Positions 25,221 through 33,841 of a DNA stretch of 53,662 nucleotides are shown in pieces. The stretch comes from Bacillus salacetis (GTDB taxonomy: Bacteria > Bacillota > Bacilli > Bacillales > Bacillaceae_B): the NCBI RefSeq assembly GCF_003581585.1, contig NZ_QXIR01000036.1, positions 1-53,662 of the forward strand, in the 5' to 3' direction. Both the position numbers and the translations under genes were made by a program. The notes beneath the pieces are model-generated. The model had not been told where the DNA came from. It did no database searches and saw only the letters and a list, made by a program, of their open reading frames with translations. Position 1 is the first letter of the stretch. Each line of letters begins with the position of its first letter.

Positions 25221-26438
25221 ATGACTTCAGTAGCAGAAATCAATACGCATTTAAAAAGTGTGATTATCGAAAACGTTGAAAGCCAAAGAGAGAAATATAT
25301 CTCCACAAGCCACCGCATCCATGAAAAACCGGAAATCGGAAACGAAGAATATTTTGCATCGAAGCTTCTTTCCGGCATTTTAGAAGAAGAGGGCTTCCAG
25401 GTAGAGAGAGCGGTTGCCGGTCATGAAACTTCCTTCCTGGCAAGAAAGAAATCGAAAACACCGGGACCGGCAGTTGCCTTTTTGGCAGAGTATGATGCCC
25501 TCCCCGGCCTGGGCCATGCCTGCGGGCACAACATCATCGGCACAACCAGCGTCGCGGCTGCCATCGCACTTAGCAAGGCCATTGAAACTACAGGCGGTGA
25601 AGTTGTAGTATTGGGCACACCTGCCGAAGAAGGCGGACCGAATGGCAGCGCCAAAGGAAGCTTCGTCAAGCATGGGCTGCTGAAAGGAATAGATGCTGCG
25701 TTGATGGTCCATCCCGCCAATTCAACTAGAGTGACATCTACTTCCCTCGCTGTCGATCCGCTTGATTTTGAATACCGGGGTGTCCCAGCCCATGCAGCAG
25801 CTTCCCCTCATGAAGGAGTGAACGCACTGGACGCTGTCATCCAGCTCTTCAACGGTATCAATGCTTTACGGCAGCAGCTGACAAGAGATGTCCGCATCCA
25901 TGGCATCATCACCCATGGAGGAGACGCGCCAAACATCATTCCCGAGTACGCAAAAGCACGATTCTTCATCCGGGCAGGGACAAGAGCAACACTAAATGAG
26001 GTAACGAAAAAGGTAAAAGCCGTGGCTGAAGGAGCAGCATTGGCAACAGGGGCCAGGCTGAATGTCATTGCTTTTCAGAATGAAGTCGATAATCTTCTAT
26101 TAAATAAAACCTTTGACGGGGTCTTCAAAAAAGCCATCGAAGAATTCGGTGAGACGGTTGATCTTAATGATAGAGAAGGACTCGGATCAACTGATGCAGG
26201 AAACATCAGCCAGGTGATCCCGACGATCCACCCCTATATAAAAATCGGATCGGATAACCTGGTCGCCCATACTGTTCCATTCAGAGAAGCGGCTGCCTCC
26301 CCTCAAGGAGATGAGGCATTGATTAAAGGAGCCAAAGCCCTTGCCTTGACAGGACTCCAATTGCTGACAGACCACCAATTGCTCTCCGCCATCAAAGAAG
26401 AATTTTTGGAAAGAAAACTTGAGCAGGAAGGACAATAG
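25221..26438 (+). CDS. M20D-family amidohydrolase (AbgB/YxeP-like)
   Basis: 405 aa. A metal-dependent peptidase/deacylase with SHRIHEKPEIGNEEYFAS, LAEYDALPGLGHACGHNIIG (metal-ligand Cys/His), GTPAEEGGPNGSAKG (the EE pair) and a dimerisation lid around GVPAHAAASPHEG. Relatives hydrolyse N-acyl amino acids or aminobenzoyl-glutamate. Placement after metNPQ suggests that it releases methionine or another sulfur amino acid from an N-acyl form; this is an inference. A good AGGAGG precedes the ATG. Confidence 0.85.
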   Translation: MTSVAEINTHLKSVIIENVESQREKYISTSHRIHEKPEIGNEEYFASKLLSGILEEEGFQVERAVAGHETSFLARKKSKTPGPAVAFLAEYDALPGLGHACGHNIIGTTSVAAAIALSKAIETTGGEVVVLGTPAEEGGPNGSAKGSFVKHGLLKGIDAALMVHPANSTRVTSTSLAVDPLDFEYRGVPAHAAASPHEGVNALDAVIQLFNGINALRQQLTRDVRIHGIITHGGDAPNIIPEYAKARFFIRAGTRATLNEVTKKVKAVAEGAALATGARLNVIAFQNEVDNLLLNKTFDGVFKKAIEEFGETVDLNDREGLGSTDAGNISQVIPTIHPYIKIGSDNLVAHTVPFREAAASPQGDEALIKGAKALALTGLQLLTDHQLLSAIKEEFLERKLEQEGQ

Positions 26439-26452
26439 AATAATAGAGTCAT

Positions 26453-26485
26453 AAAAAGCAGAATCCATCTGGGGTTCTGCTTTTT
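26453..26485 (+). terminator. intrinsic terminator of the amidohydrolase gene
   Basis: AAAAAGCAGAA / TTCTGCTTTTT perfect 11-bp stem with T-run. Confidence 0.88.
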
Positions 26486-26693
26486 ATGGAAAAAAATTCT
26501 AATCAATTATGCATAAACATTTAGGGATTTATGTCGATTCTATTAATATAAAAGCAATTAGAAGCGAAAAGATTTTTTTCGCTTCGACAAAATAGCTAAA
26601 TTTTTTTAATAGTTATATATAATCAATATAAATTTTGTTATTCTATTTAATATATTGAAATATATAACATATTTTAGGGGGTTTAACGGAGGT

Positions 26694-29600
26694 TTGAAGA
26701 TTGCGAGAAAAGTTTTTTTATTATTTGTCACCGCACTAGTCATGAGTATACCCTTTCTTACTAATGTTAGTATTAGTTATGCTCAAGAGGATTTAAACAC
26801 AGACGTTCCTGACAAAGGATCTCCATATTACCTTATTCACTATAATGGAGAGGAACAAGAAGTAGCGATAAATGAAGAGGTTAAGTTGTCCCTGACTGGT
26901 TGGTTAGATGAGGGGAAATCTACTGTTTCGGCTGTAATCTCATACTCTAGCAATCAAGCAAAAGATATTACTCTGGAGGTTAGTAAAGAGTTAAAAGTAC
27001 TGGAAGTAATAGATGAAAAGTTTTTCTATCGAATTATTGTTTCAGAAACATCCAGTGTAGAGAATGTAACACCTCTTGAATTAGAAGAACATTTAACTGT
27101 GATTGAAAAGAATGAGAATGGAACATCACTAGAAGAAAAAATAACAGTTGATGAATATGGTACTATGATTACCCCAAAAGAATCAGTTTACTTTTCAACA
27201 GATAAAGATAATCAAAAAGTAGAAATTACAGCAGAGGAATATAACACTTTAAATGCACCTGTAGAAAAAACTAACGAGGAAACGGTTGTTGTAAATCCTA
27301 CTTCAACTGACCAAAAACCGCTTAGTTTACAATCATCTGAAGTGGAAACAGAAAAAAGTACAATCAAATCCGCTGCATTGCCTTCTGTTGAGTATTCAAC
27401 CCACGTCCAAACATATGGTTGGATGCCCGCGGTGTCCAATGGAGAAATGTCTGGAACAGCTGGTGAAGCGAAACGTTTAGAAGGCATTAAAATATCATTG
27501 AAAAATGCCCCGAATTCAGGTATTTCATATTCAACCCATGTCCAAAGTTACGGTTGGTTAAATAATGTAAAGGATGGTGCTCTTTCTGGTACTGAAGGGG
27601 AGAGAAAACGATTAGAAGCTATCCGAATTAATTTAACGGGTGAGATGGCTAAACAATATGATATTTATTACCGCGTTCATGCAGAGACATATGGCTGGTT
27701 GGACTGGGCTAAAAATGGACAGTCAGCTGGAACTGAAGCTCTCGCGAAACGTTTGGAGGGAATCGAAATTGTGCTAGTCAAAAAAGGTGGAAATACACCG
27801 GGTCCTACTCAACGACCACTAGTAATTGACCCATCAGTTAATTACTCGACTCATGTACAAGGAGAAGGTTGGGTTACTTCAGTCTCAGATGGAGACATTT
27901 CTGGAGCAGCTGACGAAGCAAGCCGCTTGGAAGCCATTAAGATTTCTTTGAAGAACACTCCCTATTCCGGCGATATAATTTACAAAGCTCATGTGCAAAA
28001 ATATGGTTGGTTAGATAATGTGAAAAACGGAGTTCTATCGGGTACATTAGGTGAAGCGAAGCGGTTAGAAGCCATTCAAATTAACTTAACCGGAGAAATG
28101 GCACAACATTACGATGTATATTATCGTGTACACGCCGAATCCTACGGTTGGTTGGGGTGGACAAAAAATGGTCAATCCGCTGGGACTTTGGGACTTGCCG
28201 AACGTTTGGTAGGGATTCAAATTAAGCTTGTTGAAAAGGGCGGAGATGCACCTGGTTCTACGAATCGTCCTCTCGTGATAAAGCCTGTTGTCAGTTATTC
28301 GTCTCATGTCCAGGGGAAAGGTTGGTTAACCTCGGTCTCAAATGGTGGAACGTCCGGAACATTAGGAGAAGCAAGACGCTTGGAAGCCTTTAAAGTGGAG
28401 TTGAAAAACACTCCCTATTCCGGTGATATCACGTATAAAACTCATGTTCAAAGTTATGGCTGGTTAGATAGCGTGATGAACGGAGCTATTTCTGGTACTG
28501 ATGGGGAAGGTAAACGAATAGAAGCGATTCAAATAAACTTAACAGGGGAAATGGCTGCAAAATATGATATTTATTATCGTACTCACTCAGAGACTTATGG
28601 CTGGTTAGGTTGGGCAGCGAACGGCCAGTCAGCTGGTACAGAGGGACTTGCAAAGCGAGTAGAAGCGATTCAAGTGGTACTAGTAGAAAAAGGTGGAGAT
28701 GCACCGGGCTCTAGAAGCCAGTCACTAGTGACAGGTCCAACTGTTAATTATATGACTCTTGTACAAGGAAAGGGTTGGTTAACCTCAGTTTCAGATGGGG
28801 AAATGTCAGGAACACTGGGCGAAGCGAGACGTTTGGAAGCCATTAAAATATCTTTAGAGAATGAACCGTTTTCTGGAAGTGTTTCTTATACAACACATGT
28901 GCAAAGCTATGGCTGGTTAGATACCGTAACTAATGGAGCTTTATCGGGTACCGATGTGGAAGGTAAACGAATAGAAGCGATTCAAATCAACTTAACAGGA
29001 GATATGGCAGAAAAATATGACATTTATTATCGTGTTCATGCAGAGACTTATGGCTGGTTAGGGTGGGCAAAAAATGGCCAGTCGGCTGGAACTGAATCCC
29101 TCGCGAAGCGTTTGGAAGCTATTGAAATTGTTTTAGTCAAAAAAGGTGGAACTGCACCTGGTTCTACAACGAATCCATTTATTAGACCTAAGGTAATTCA
29201 GACAAATAGCAACTATAATATAACCTTAAATGATGCACTGTACATGCAAATGAAATCTTCTGCACCGGCACAGACAGATAAATATAGAATGGATCCAGCG
29301 TATGTACTTGGTAGTGGTTTACAAATGTTTGATGGTGGTTCAATCGTTGGAACTAGTGTGAATTTAAGAACTTCTCCAGATTTAAAGACAACTGGAAACA
29401 TCGCAGCCAATGTAGGGCAAGGCACAGCATTTCTTATTTTAGATAAGAATGTTACAGGAGATACCTTTGGAGGAAGTACGAAATGGTACAAGATTGAGTA
29501 TGATGGTAAAGAACTTTATGTTCATAGTACTCTTGCAAGTGTAAATTCAAGAGTTGGCAGAGTAACTGCTGATCAATTAGTCATTTATTCTAATAAAACT

Positions 29601-30326
29601 GTTTCCAGCCATGTCTTTGGTACGGTGAAAAAGGGAACTTTGTTAACGGTGAGAGAAGAAGCTGACGGATGGAACAGCGTGGATATTGGAAACTGGCGGA
29701 ACGCAAAAGCTATTGATATACAAGAGTACCTAAATCCTGTTAATTTCGTTAATGACGAAAAGCGCCGACTACAATTCATGAATTTAACAAAACAAAGTGA
29801 TGTATCTATAGAAACACTGAATCTTTTCCTTAGCGGCAAAGGAATCTTAGTAAATCAAGGCAAGGCATTTATTGATGCCGGTAAGAAATACGGAATTAAT
29901 GAAGTCTATTTAATTTCCCATACTTTGCTGGAAACTGGCCATGGAACTTCTACTCTTGCAAAGGGTGTTAAGTATAACGATAAAATTGTATATAATATGT
30001 ATGGTATTGGTGCATACGACGATTGCGCTCTAATTTGTGGAGCGAAAAGAGCCTATGAAGAAGGCTGGTTTACTCCGTATGATGCAATTGTAGGAGGAGC
30101 AGCATATATTAGTGACAATTATTTATATGGTAATAACTCATCTAAAATTGTACAAAATACGTTATATGAGATGCGTTGGAACCCAGAGTATATGGCTACA
30201 AAAGGAGCGGCTGGACATCAATATGCTACTGATATTGGATGGGCTTATAAACAAGTTGAAATAATGTATCAAGTTTACCAGCTCGAACAGTATTTAATTT
30301 ACTTAGAAATACCTGTGTATAAATAA
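26694..30326 (+). CDS. secreted ChW-repeat glucosaminidase (autolysin-like)
   Basis: About 1210 aa. A signal peptide (hydrophobic core about VFLLFVTALVM, ending ISYA-Q) is followed by an E/K/T-rich region, 12 ChW repeats (G-W...SGT...RLEAI pattern) grouped as four triplets, two SH3b-like domains (SVNLRTSPD and VIYSNKTVSSHVFGTV), and a C-terminal glucosaminidase with the catalytic Glu in SHTLLETGHG. It should bind and cut peptidoglycan outside the cell. ChW repeats are known mainly from clostridia. The gene is visibly richer in A/T than its neighbours. The start is uncertain: TTG at 26694 is only one base from GGAGG, while ATT at 26700 has ideal spacing. Confidence 0.85.
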   Translation: MKIARKVFLLFVTALVMSIPFLTNVSISYAQEDLNTDVPDKGSPYYLIHYNGEEQEVAINEEVKLSLTGWLDEGKSTVSAVISYSSNQAKDITLEVSKELKVLEVIDEKFFYRIIVSETSSVENVTPLELEEHLTVIEKNENGTSLEEKITVDEYGTMITPKESVYFSTDKDNQKVEITAEEYNTLNAPVEKTNEETVVVNPTSTDQKPLSLQSSEVETEKSTIKSAALPSVEYSTHVQTYGWMPAVSNGEMSGTAGEAKRLEGIKISLKNAPNSGISYSTHVQSYGWLNNVKDGALSGTEGERKRLEAIRINLTGEMAKQYDIYYRVHAETYGWLDWAKNGQSAGTEALAKRLEGIEIVLVKKGGNTPGPTQRPLVIDPSVNYSTHVQGEGWVTSVSDGDISGAADEASRLEAIKISLKNTPYSGDIIYKAHVQKYGWLDNVKNGVLSGTLGEAKRLEAIQINLTGEMAQHYDVYYRVHAESYGWLGWTKNGQSAGTLGLAERLVGIQIKLVEKGGDAPGSTNRPLVIKPVVSYSSHVQGKGWLTSVSNGGTSGTLGEARRLEAFKVELKNTPYSGDITYKTHVQSYGWLDSVMNGAISGTDGEGKRIEAIQINLTGEMAAKYDIYYRTHSETYGWLGWAANGQSAGTEGLAKRVEAIQVVLVEKGGDAPGSRSQSLVTGPTVNYMTLVQGKGWLTSVSDGEMSGTLGEARRLEAIKISLENEPFSGSVSYTTHVQSYGWLDTVTNGALSGTDVEGKRIEAIQINLTGDMAEKYDIYYRVHAETYGWLGWAKNGQSAGTESLAKRLEAIEIVLVKKGGTAPGSTTNPFIRPKVIQTNSNYNITLNDALYMQMKSSAPAQTDKYRMDPAYVLGSGLQMFDGGSIVGTSVNLRTSPDLKTTGNIAANVGQGTAFLILDKNVTGDTFGGSTKWYKIEYDGKELYVHSTLASVNSRVGRVTADQLVIYSNKTVSSHVFGTVKKGTLLTVREEADGWNSVDIGNWRNAKAIDIQEYLNPVNFVNDEKRRLQFMNLTKQSDVSIETLNLFLSGKGILVNQGKAFIDAGKKYGINEVYLISHTLLETGHGTSTLAKGVKYNDKIVYNMYGIGAYDDCALICGAKRAYEEGWFTPYDAIVGGAAYISDNYLYGNNSSKIVQNTLYEMRWNPEYMATKGAAGHQYATDIGWAYKQVEIMYQVYQLEQYLIYLEIPVYK
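27387..29150 (+). repeat. four 453-bp internal repeats encoding ChW triplets
   Basis: Triplet starts near 27390, 27839, 28292 and 28745 give a 449- then 453-bp period. Each triplet codes for three different ChW units in the same A-B-C order, the last ending in a KKGG/EKGG-PG linker. The DNA is still similar between triplets, so they arose by triplet duplication. Confidence 0.85.
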
Positions 30327-30336
30327 GAAATACTAC

Positions 30337-30366
30337 AAAAAGTACAGCCATTATGGTTGTGCTTTT
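30337..30366 (+). terminator. intrinsic terminator of the ChW glucosaminidase gene
   Basis: AAAAAGTACAGCCA pairs with TGGTTGTGCTTTTT through two G-U pairs. Confidence 0.75.
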
Positions 30367-30428
30367 TAATTTCTTTACCCAAATGAGCATGGAGAAAACA
30401 AAAAAATTCTTATAGTTAAATAATACTA

Positions 30429-30443
30429 TTGAAATCGTTTTCA
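30429..30443 (+). promoter_or_regulatory. cre site upstream of the LacI regulator
   Basis: TTGAAATCGTTTTCA is a perfect match to WTGNAANCGNWNNCW, consistent with CcpA-mediated catabolite control of the sugar locus. Confidence 0.65.
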
Positions 30444-30475
30444 ATTTGATATAAGATTCAACCAAGAGGAAATTT

Positions 30476-30489
30476 CCGAAACGTTTTGG
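30476..30489 (+). promoter_or_regulatory. LacI-type operator 1 (autoregulation)
   Basis: CCGAAACGTTTTGG, whose last two bases are part of the GGAGGAG ribosome binding site of the regulator gene. The same sequence occurs at 31642-31655. Confidence 0.78.
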
Positions 30490-30499
30490 AGGAGCTTAA

Positions 30500-31513
30500 G
30501 TGACTACTATCAAAGATATTGCAAAAGCGGCTGGGGTCTCTGTTACCACTGTTTCAAGGGCTTTGAACGGGTACTCGGACGTCAAAGAACTGACCAGGCA
30601 GAAAATCGCTGCCGTTGCCAAAGAATTGAATTACAGTCCCAATACGCTCGCCCGCAGTTTGGTGATGAATAAGTCCCAAACAATCGGACTTCTGGTTTCG
30701 GGCTTTACTAAAGAGAGTGTTAAGGATAATTTCACTGTCGAAGTGTTGGCGGGTGTGAATGAATGTGCATCCGAAATGAATTACGACTTAGTCTTATTCA
30801 ATACCAATTCTTCCATGCAGCGGGAAAAAACGTATACACAGCTTTGCAAAGAAAGGCGTGTCGATGGAGTGATCATACAAGGTATCCGGACAGATGACCC
30901 CTATCTCAAAGAGGTTGTCGACAGTGATATCCCCTGTGTGCTGATTGATATTCCAGTCGCTTCAGAGAACGTCGGATATGTGACCACCGATAATGAACTG
31001 GGGGCAGATAAAGCTGTACAGCATCTGCTGGAACTGGGACATAGAAATATCGGAATGATAAATGGACATGAGTATGCTTTCGTCAGCCAAAAGCGCTTGA
31101 AAGGGTATAAGAGGGCCTTGGAAAAAGCGGGAATTTCTTTTAATCCCGGATACGTCGCAGATGGAAGTTTTAAAGAAGACGAAGCAAATGAAGCGACGAA
31201 AGACCTGTTATCGAGACATCCTGAAATCACCGCGATTTTCTGTGCCAGTGACCTTATGGCGATTGGCTCAATGAAGGCAGCCCATGCTCTGGGCAGGCAG
31301 GTGCCGTCAGATCTTTCCATCATCGGATATGATGATATTCTACTGGCTTCCTATGTAACACCGGCATTGACCACCGTAGCGCAAAACAAATTCCAGCTTG
31401 GTTTTGAAGCAGCCCAAATGCTGTTGAACCTTTTGAGCAAAGGCGACCAGCTGAAACAGGTTATTTTACAAACCGAATTGAAGAAACGGGGCAGTACTGC
31501 TCCTAACAAATAA
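30500..31513 (+). CDS. LacI-family regulator of the sugar locus
   Basis: 337 aa starting at GTG behind GGAGGAG. The N-terminal helix-turn-helix TIKDIAKAAGVSVTTVSRAL is standard, followed by a periplasmic-binding-like sugar domain (FCASDLMAIGSMKAAHALG and the SIIGYDDILLASYVTPALTTV pattern). Matching operators before its own gene and before the glycoside hydrolase suggest that it represses both. The inducer is likely the sugar imported by the ABC system, by analogy with sucrose/fructan or maltose LacI regulators. Confidence 0.9.
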   Translation: MTTIKDIAKAAGVSVTTVSRALNGYSDVKELTRQKIAAVAKELNYSPNTLARSLVMNKSQTIGLLVSGFTKESVKDNFTVEVLAGVNECASEMNYDLVLFNTNSSMQREKTYTQLCKERRVDGVIIQGIRTDDPYLKEVVDSDIPCVLIDIPVASENVGYVTTDNELGADKAVQHLLELGHRNIGMINGHEYAFVSQKRLKGYKRALEKAGISFNPGYVADGSFKEDEANEATKDLLSRHPEITAIFCASDLMAIGSMKAAHALGRQVPSDLSIIGYDDILLASYVTPALTTVAQNKFQLGFEAAQMLLNLLSKGDQLKQVILQTELKKRGSTAPNK

Positions 31514-31577
31514 AACGCAAGGGCAAAATATTTGTCCTTGTGCTGATCACTCGATATAAACATCTTTCACTCAAAAA

Positions 31578-31655
31578 CCGAAACGTTTCGGAAATTGAAG
31601 TAAGCGCTTCCGGAAAATTGGTTTCTATTTTTACCTTTTTTCCGAAACGTTTTGG
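31578..31655 (+). promoter_or_regulatory. LacI-type operators 2-4 upstream of the glycoside hydrolase
   Basis: A perfect palindrome CCGAAACGTTTCGG (31578-31591), a degenerate site around AAGCGCTT (31602-31609) and CCGAAACGTTTTGG (31642-31655). The two good sites are 64 bases apart, six helical turns, compatible with looping. Confidence 0.78.
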
Positions 31656-31679
31656 ATAGCCATTCAGGAGGTCTCAACA

Positions 31680-33776
31680 ATGAACTATCGTGTCATAAAA
31701 GAAAATAAGTTATTTTTCTTAACAGATGAAAATGGAAATATAGTGGAGAACCATTCCTACGGCCTCGGCCTGTACATGAATGATACCCGCTATCTCAGTA
31801 AATTCAACTTGAAAATCAATGGAGAAGAACCAATCCTGCTGCATTCGGATGGATCAGAGAATTATATGGCTAAAATCCTGATGACCAATCCCCACCAGGA
31901 AAAAGAAGGCAGCCTGATTCTATGGCGTGAATCTGTAGAAATAGAAAGAACGAGATTTATATATGATGACATTCTCTATGAAACAGTGACAGCCAAAAAC
32001 TATTACCCAAAGACGGTCTCATTTGAACTAAGTGCACACTTCGATGCTGATTTCAAAGACATGTTCATCGTCAGGGGCTTCCAGACGGGAAAGGTCGGAC
32101 GAAGGACGGGGCAGGAGATAAACAAGAATCAGCTCGACTTCCTGTATGAAGGAGCAGATGAAGTGAAAAGAACAACATCTGTTAAGTGGGACACACCTCA
32201 TGACAGGGCATCGGAAGAGGGGGATGTTCACTTCTCCATAACGCTGGGGCATGAGGAGTCAAAGGCGATTACGTTCATGATTGCTCCCAAAGAAGGGGAG
32301 GAAAAAAATCAGGTTCATCTTCCTGCGCATGAGGCTCTGGAAAAGCTAAAAGCTTCCTATACGGAATGGGAAAACAGCATGACTTCTGTCGAGACAGATT
32401 ATCTGCCGCTGCAAAGACTTGTGGACAGAGGAACCGATGACTTAAGGGTCCTGCTGACTGATATCGGATACGGACGGTTCCCGGTTGCCGGTCTTCCATG
32501 GTTCGGTGTTCCATTCGGGCGCGATAGTTTGATAGCCGCTCTGCAAATGCTCGCTTTCCAGCCAGAGGTGGCAAAAGGAACGCTCCTTACTATGGCAAGC
32601 CTGCAAGGAACAAAGGTTGATCCTTGGCGGGATGAGCAGCCGGGGAAAATCATGCACGAGATCCGCTCTGGCGAGCTGGCAAATACGGGCCAGATCCCCT
32701 TCACGCCATATTACGGAACCATCGATGCCACACCGCTGTTTCTGGTCCTTCTGACAGAGTACGTAAGATGGACGAATGACCTTGATACATTCCACAGATT
32801 AGAAGAGAACGTGAAGAGAGCGCTGCAATGGATCGATGAATACGGCGACAGGGATGGAGACTTATTCGTCGAGTATCACCAGGAGGCGGAGAAAGGCATC
32901 GCCAACCAAGGATGGAAGGATTCCGGTGATTCCATTGTCCACCGAAATGGTGATTATGCTGAGACACCGATCGCCTTGTCTGAAGTTCAAGGATATGTCT
33001 ATCAGGCAAAGAAAGGAATTGCGTCCATATATGAAAAGCTCGGCAAAACAGAGCAGGCCGAGGATTTGTCGAAGCAGGCTGACAGCTTAAAAGCCAAGTT
33101 TGAGAAGGAATTCTGGATGGATGACCAGCAATTTTACGCAATCGCGCTTGACCAGGATAAGAAACAGGTAGGCACGATCACGTCAAACCCGGGACATGTA
33201 CTTTTCTCCGGGATGCTTAACGAAGAAAGAAGCCTTAAAGTCAGTGATATGCTCACATCCGAGAAGATGTTCTCTGGGTTCGGCATCCGGACGATGGGAG
33301 AGGGTGAAGCCGGCTATAACCCGATGAGTTACCATGATGGCAGTATCTGGCCGCATGATAACAGTATGATTTTGCTCGGAATGAGCAGGCTGGGATATCA
33401 GCAGCATGCCAAGAAAGTGATTGAAGGGCTTATCGACGCAGGTGCCCACTTCGAATATGACAGGCTTCCCGAGCTGTTCTGCGGATATGGAGATAAGATA
33501 GGCAAGGCCGTCAAGTACCCTGTGGCATGTTCTCCTCAGGCCTGGGCAGCAGGAACTCCGCTTGTGTTCATTCAAGGGCTGTTAGGAATAGTGCCGGACA
33601 GTACAGAGAAGAAAATCACCATCGATCCTTTCCTTCTGGATGGGATGAATGAACTTACTGTCCATTCAATGAGGATTGGCGAAGGTATCCTGTCCCTTAA
33701 AGTTACACGGGACTGCGGCAAAATCCAAACAGAGATTCTGGAAAATTCCTCTGGCTGTGAAATTGAACAAAGTTGA
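31680..33776 (+). CDS. amylo-alpha-1,6-glucosidase-like glycoside hydrolase (GDE_N_bis type)
   Basis: 698 aa. The N-terminal beta domain begins RVIKENKLFFLTDENGNI and YGLGLYMNDTRYLS, typical of the GDE_N_bis domain. From about residue 260 there is an (alpha/alpha)6 barrel with VAGLPWFGVPFGRDSLI, ANQGWKDSGDSIVH and SYHDGSIWPHDNSMI, as in glycogen-debranching and related families. No signal peptide, so it acts on imported sugar. Its specificity is unclear: it sits with a GH32 sucrase rather than with amylases. GGAGG precedes the ATG. Confidence 0.83.
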   Translation: MNYRVIKENKLFFLTDENGNIVENHSYGLGLYMNDTRYLSKFNLKINGEEPILLHSDGSENYMAKILMTNPHQEKEGSLILWRESVEIERTRFIYDDILYETVTAKNYYPKTVSFELSAHFDADFKDMFIVRGFQTGKVGRRTGQEINKNQLDFLYEGADEVKRTTSVKWDTPHDRASEEGDVHFSITLGHEESKAITFMIAPKEGEEKNQVHLPAHEALEKLKASYTEWENSMTSVETDYLPLQRLVDRGTDDLRVLLTDIGYGRFPVAGLPWFGVPFGRDSLIAALQMLAFQPEVAKGTLLTMASLQGTKVDPWRDEQPGKIMHEIRSGELANTGQIPFTPYYGTIDATPLFLVLLTEYVRWTNDLDTFHRLEENVKRALQWIDEYGDRDGDLFVEYHQEAEKGIANQGWKDSGDSIVHRNGDYAETPIALSEVQGYVYQAKKGIASIYEKLGKTEQAEDLSKQADSLKAKFEKEFWMDDQQFYAIALDQDKKQVGTITSNPGHVLFSGMLNEERSLKVSDMLTSEKMFSGFGIRTMGEGEAGYNPMSYHDGSIWPHDNSMILLGMSRLGYQQHAKKVIEGLIDAGAHFEYDRLPELFCGYGDKIGKAVKYPVACSPQAWAAGTPLVFIQGLLGIVPDSTEKKITIDPFLLDGMNELTVHSMRIGEGILSLKVTRDCGKIQTEILENSSGCEIEQS

Positions 33777-33841
33777 TCTTGGTTTATAGGATGCATTTTT
33801 CCTTTAAATAATTTTTATAAACAAATGGAAGGGGTCTTAAT

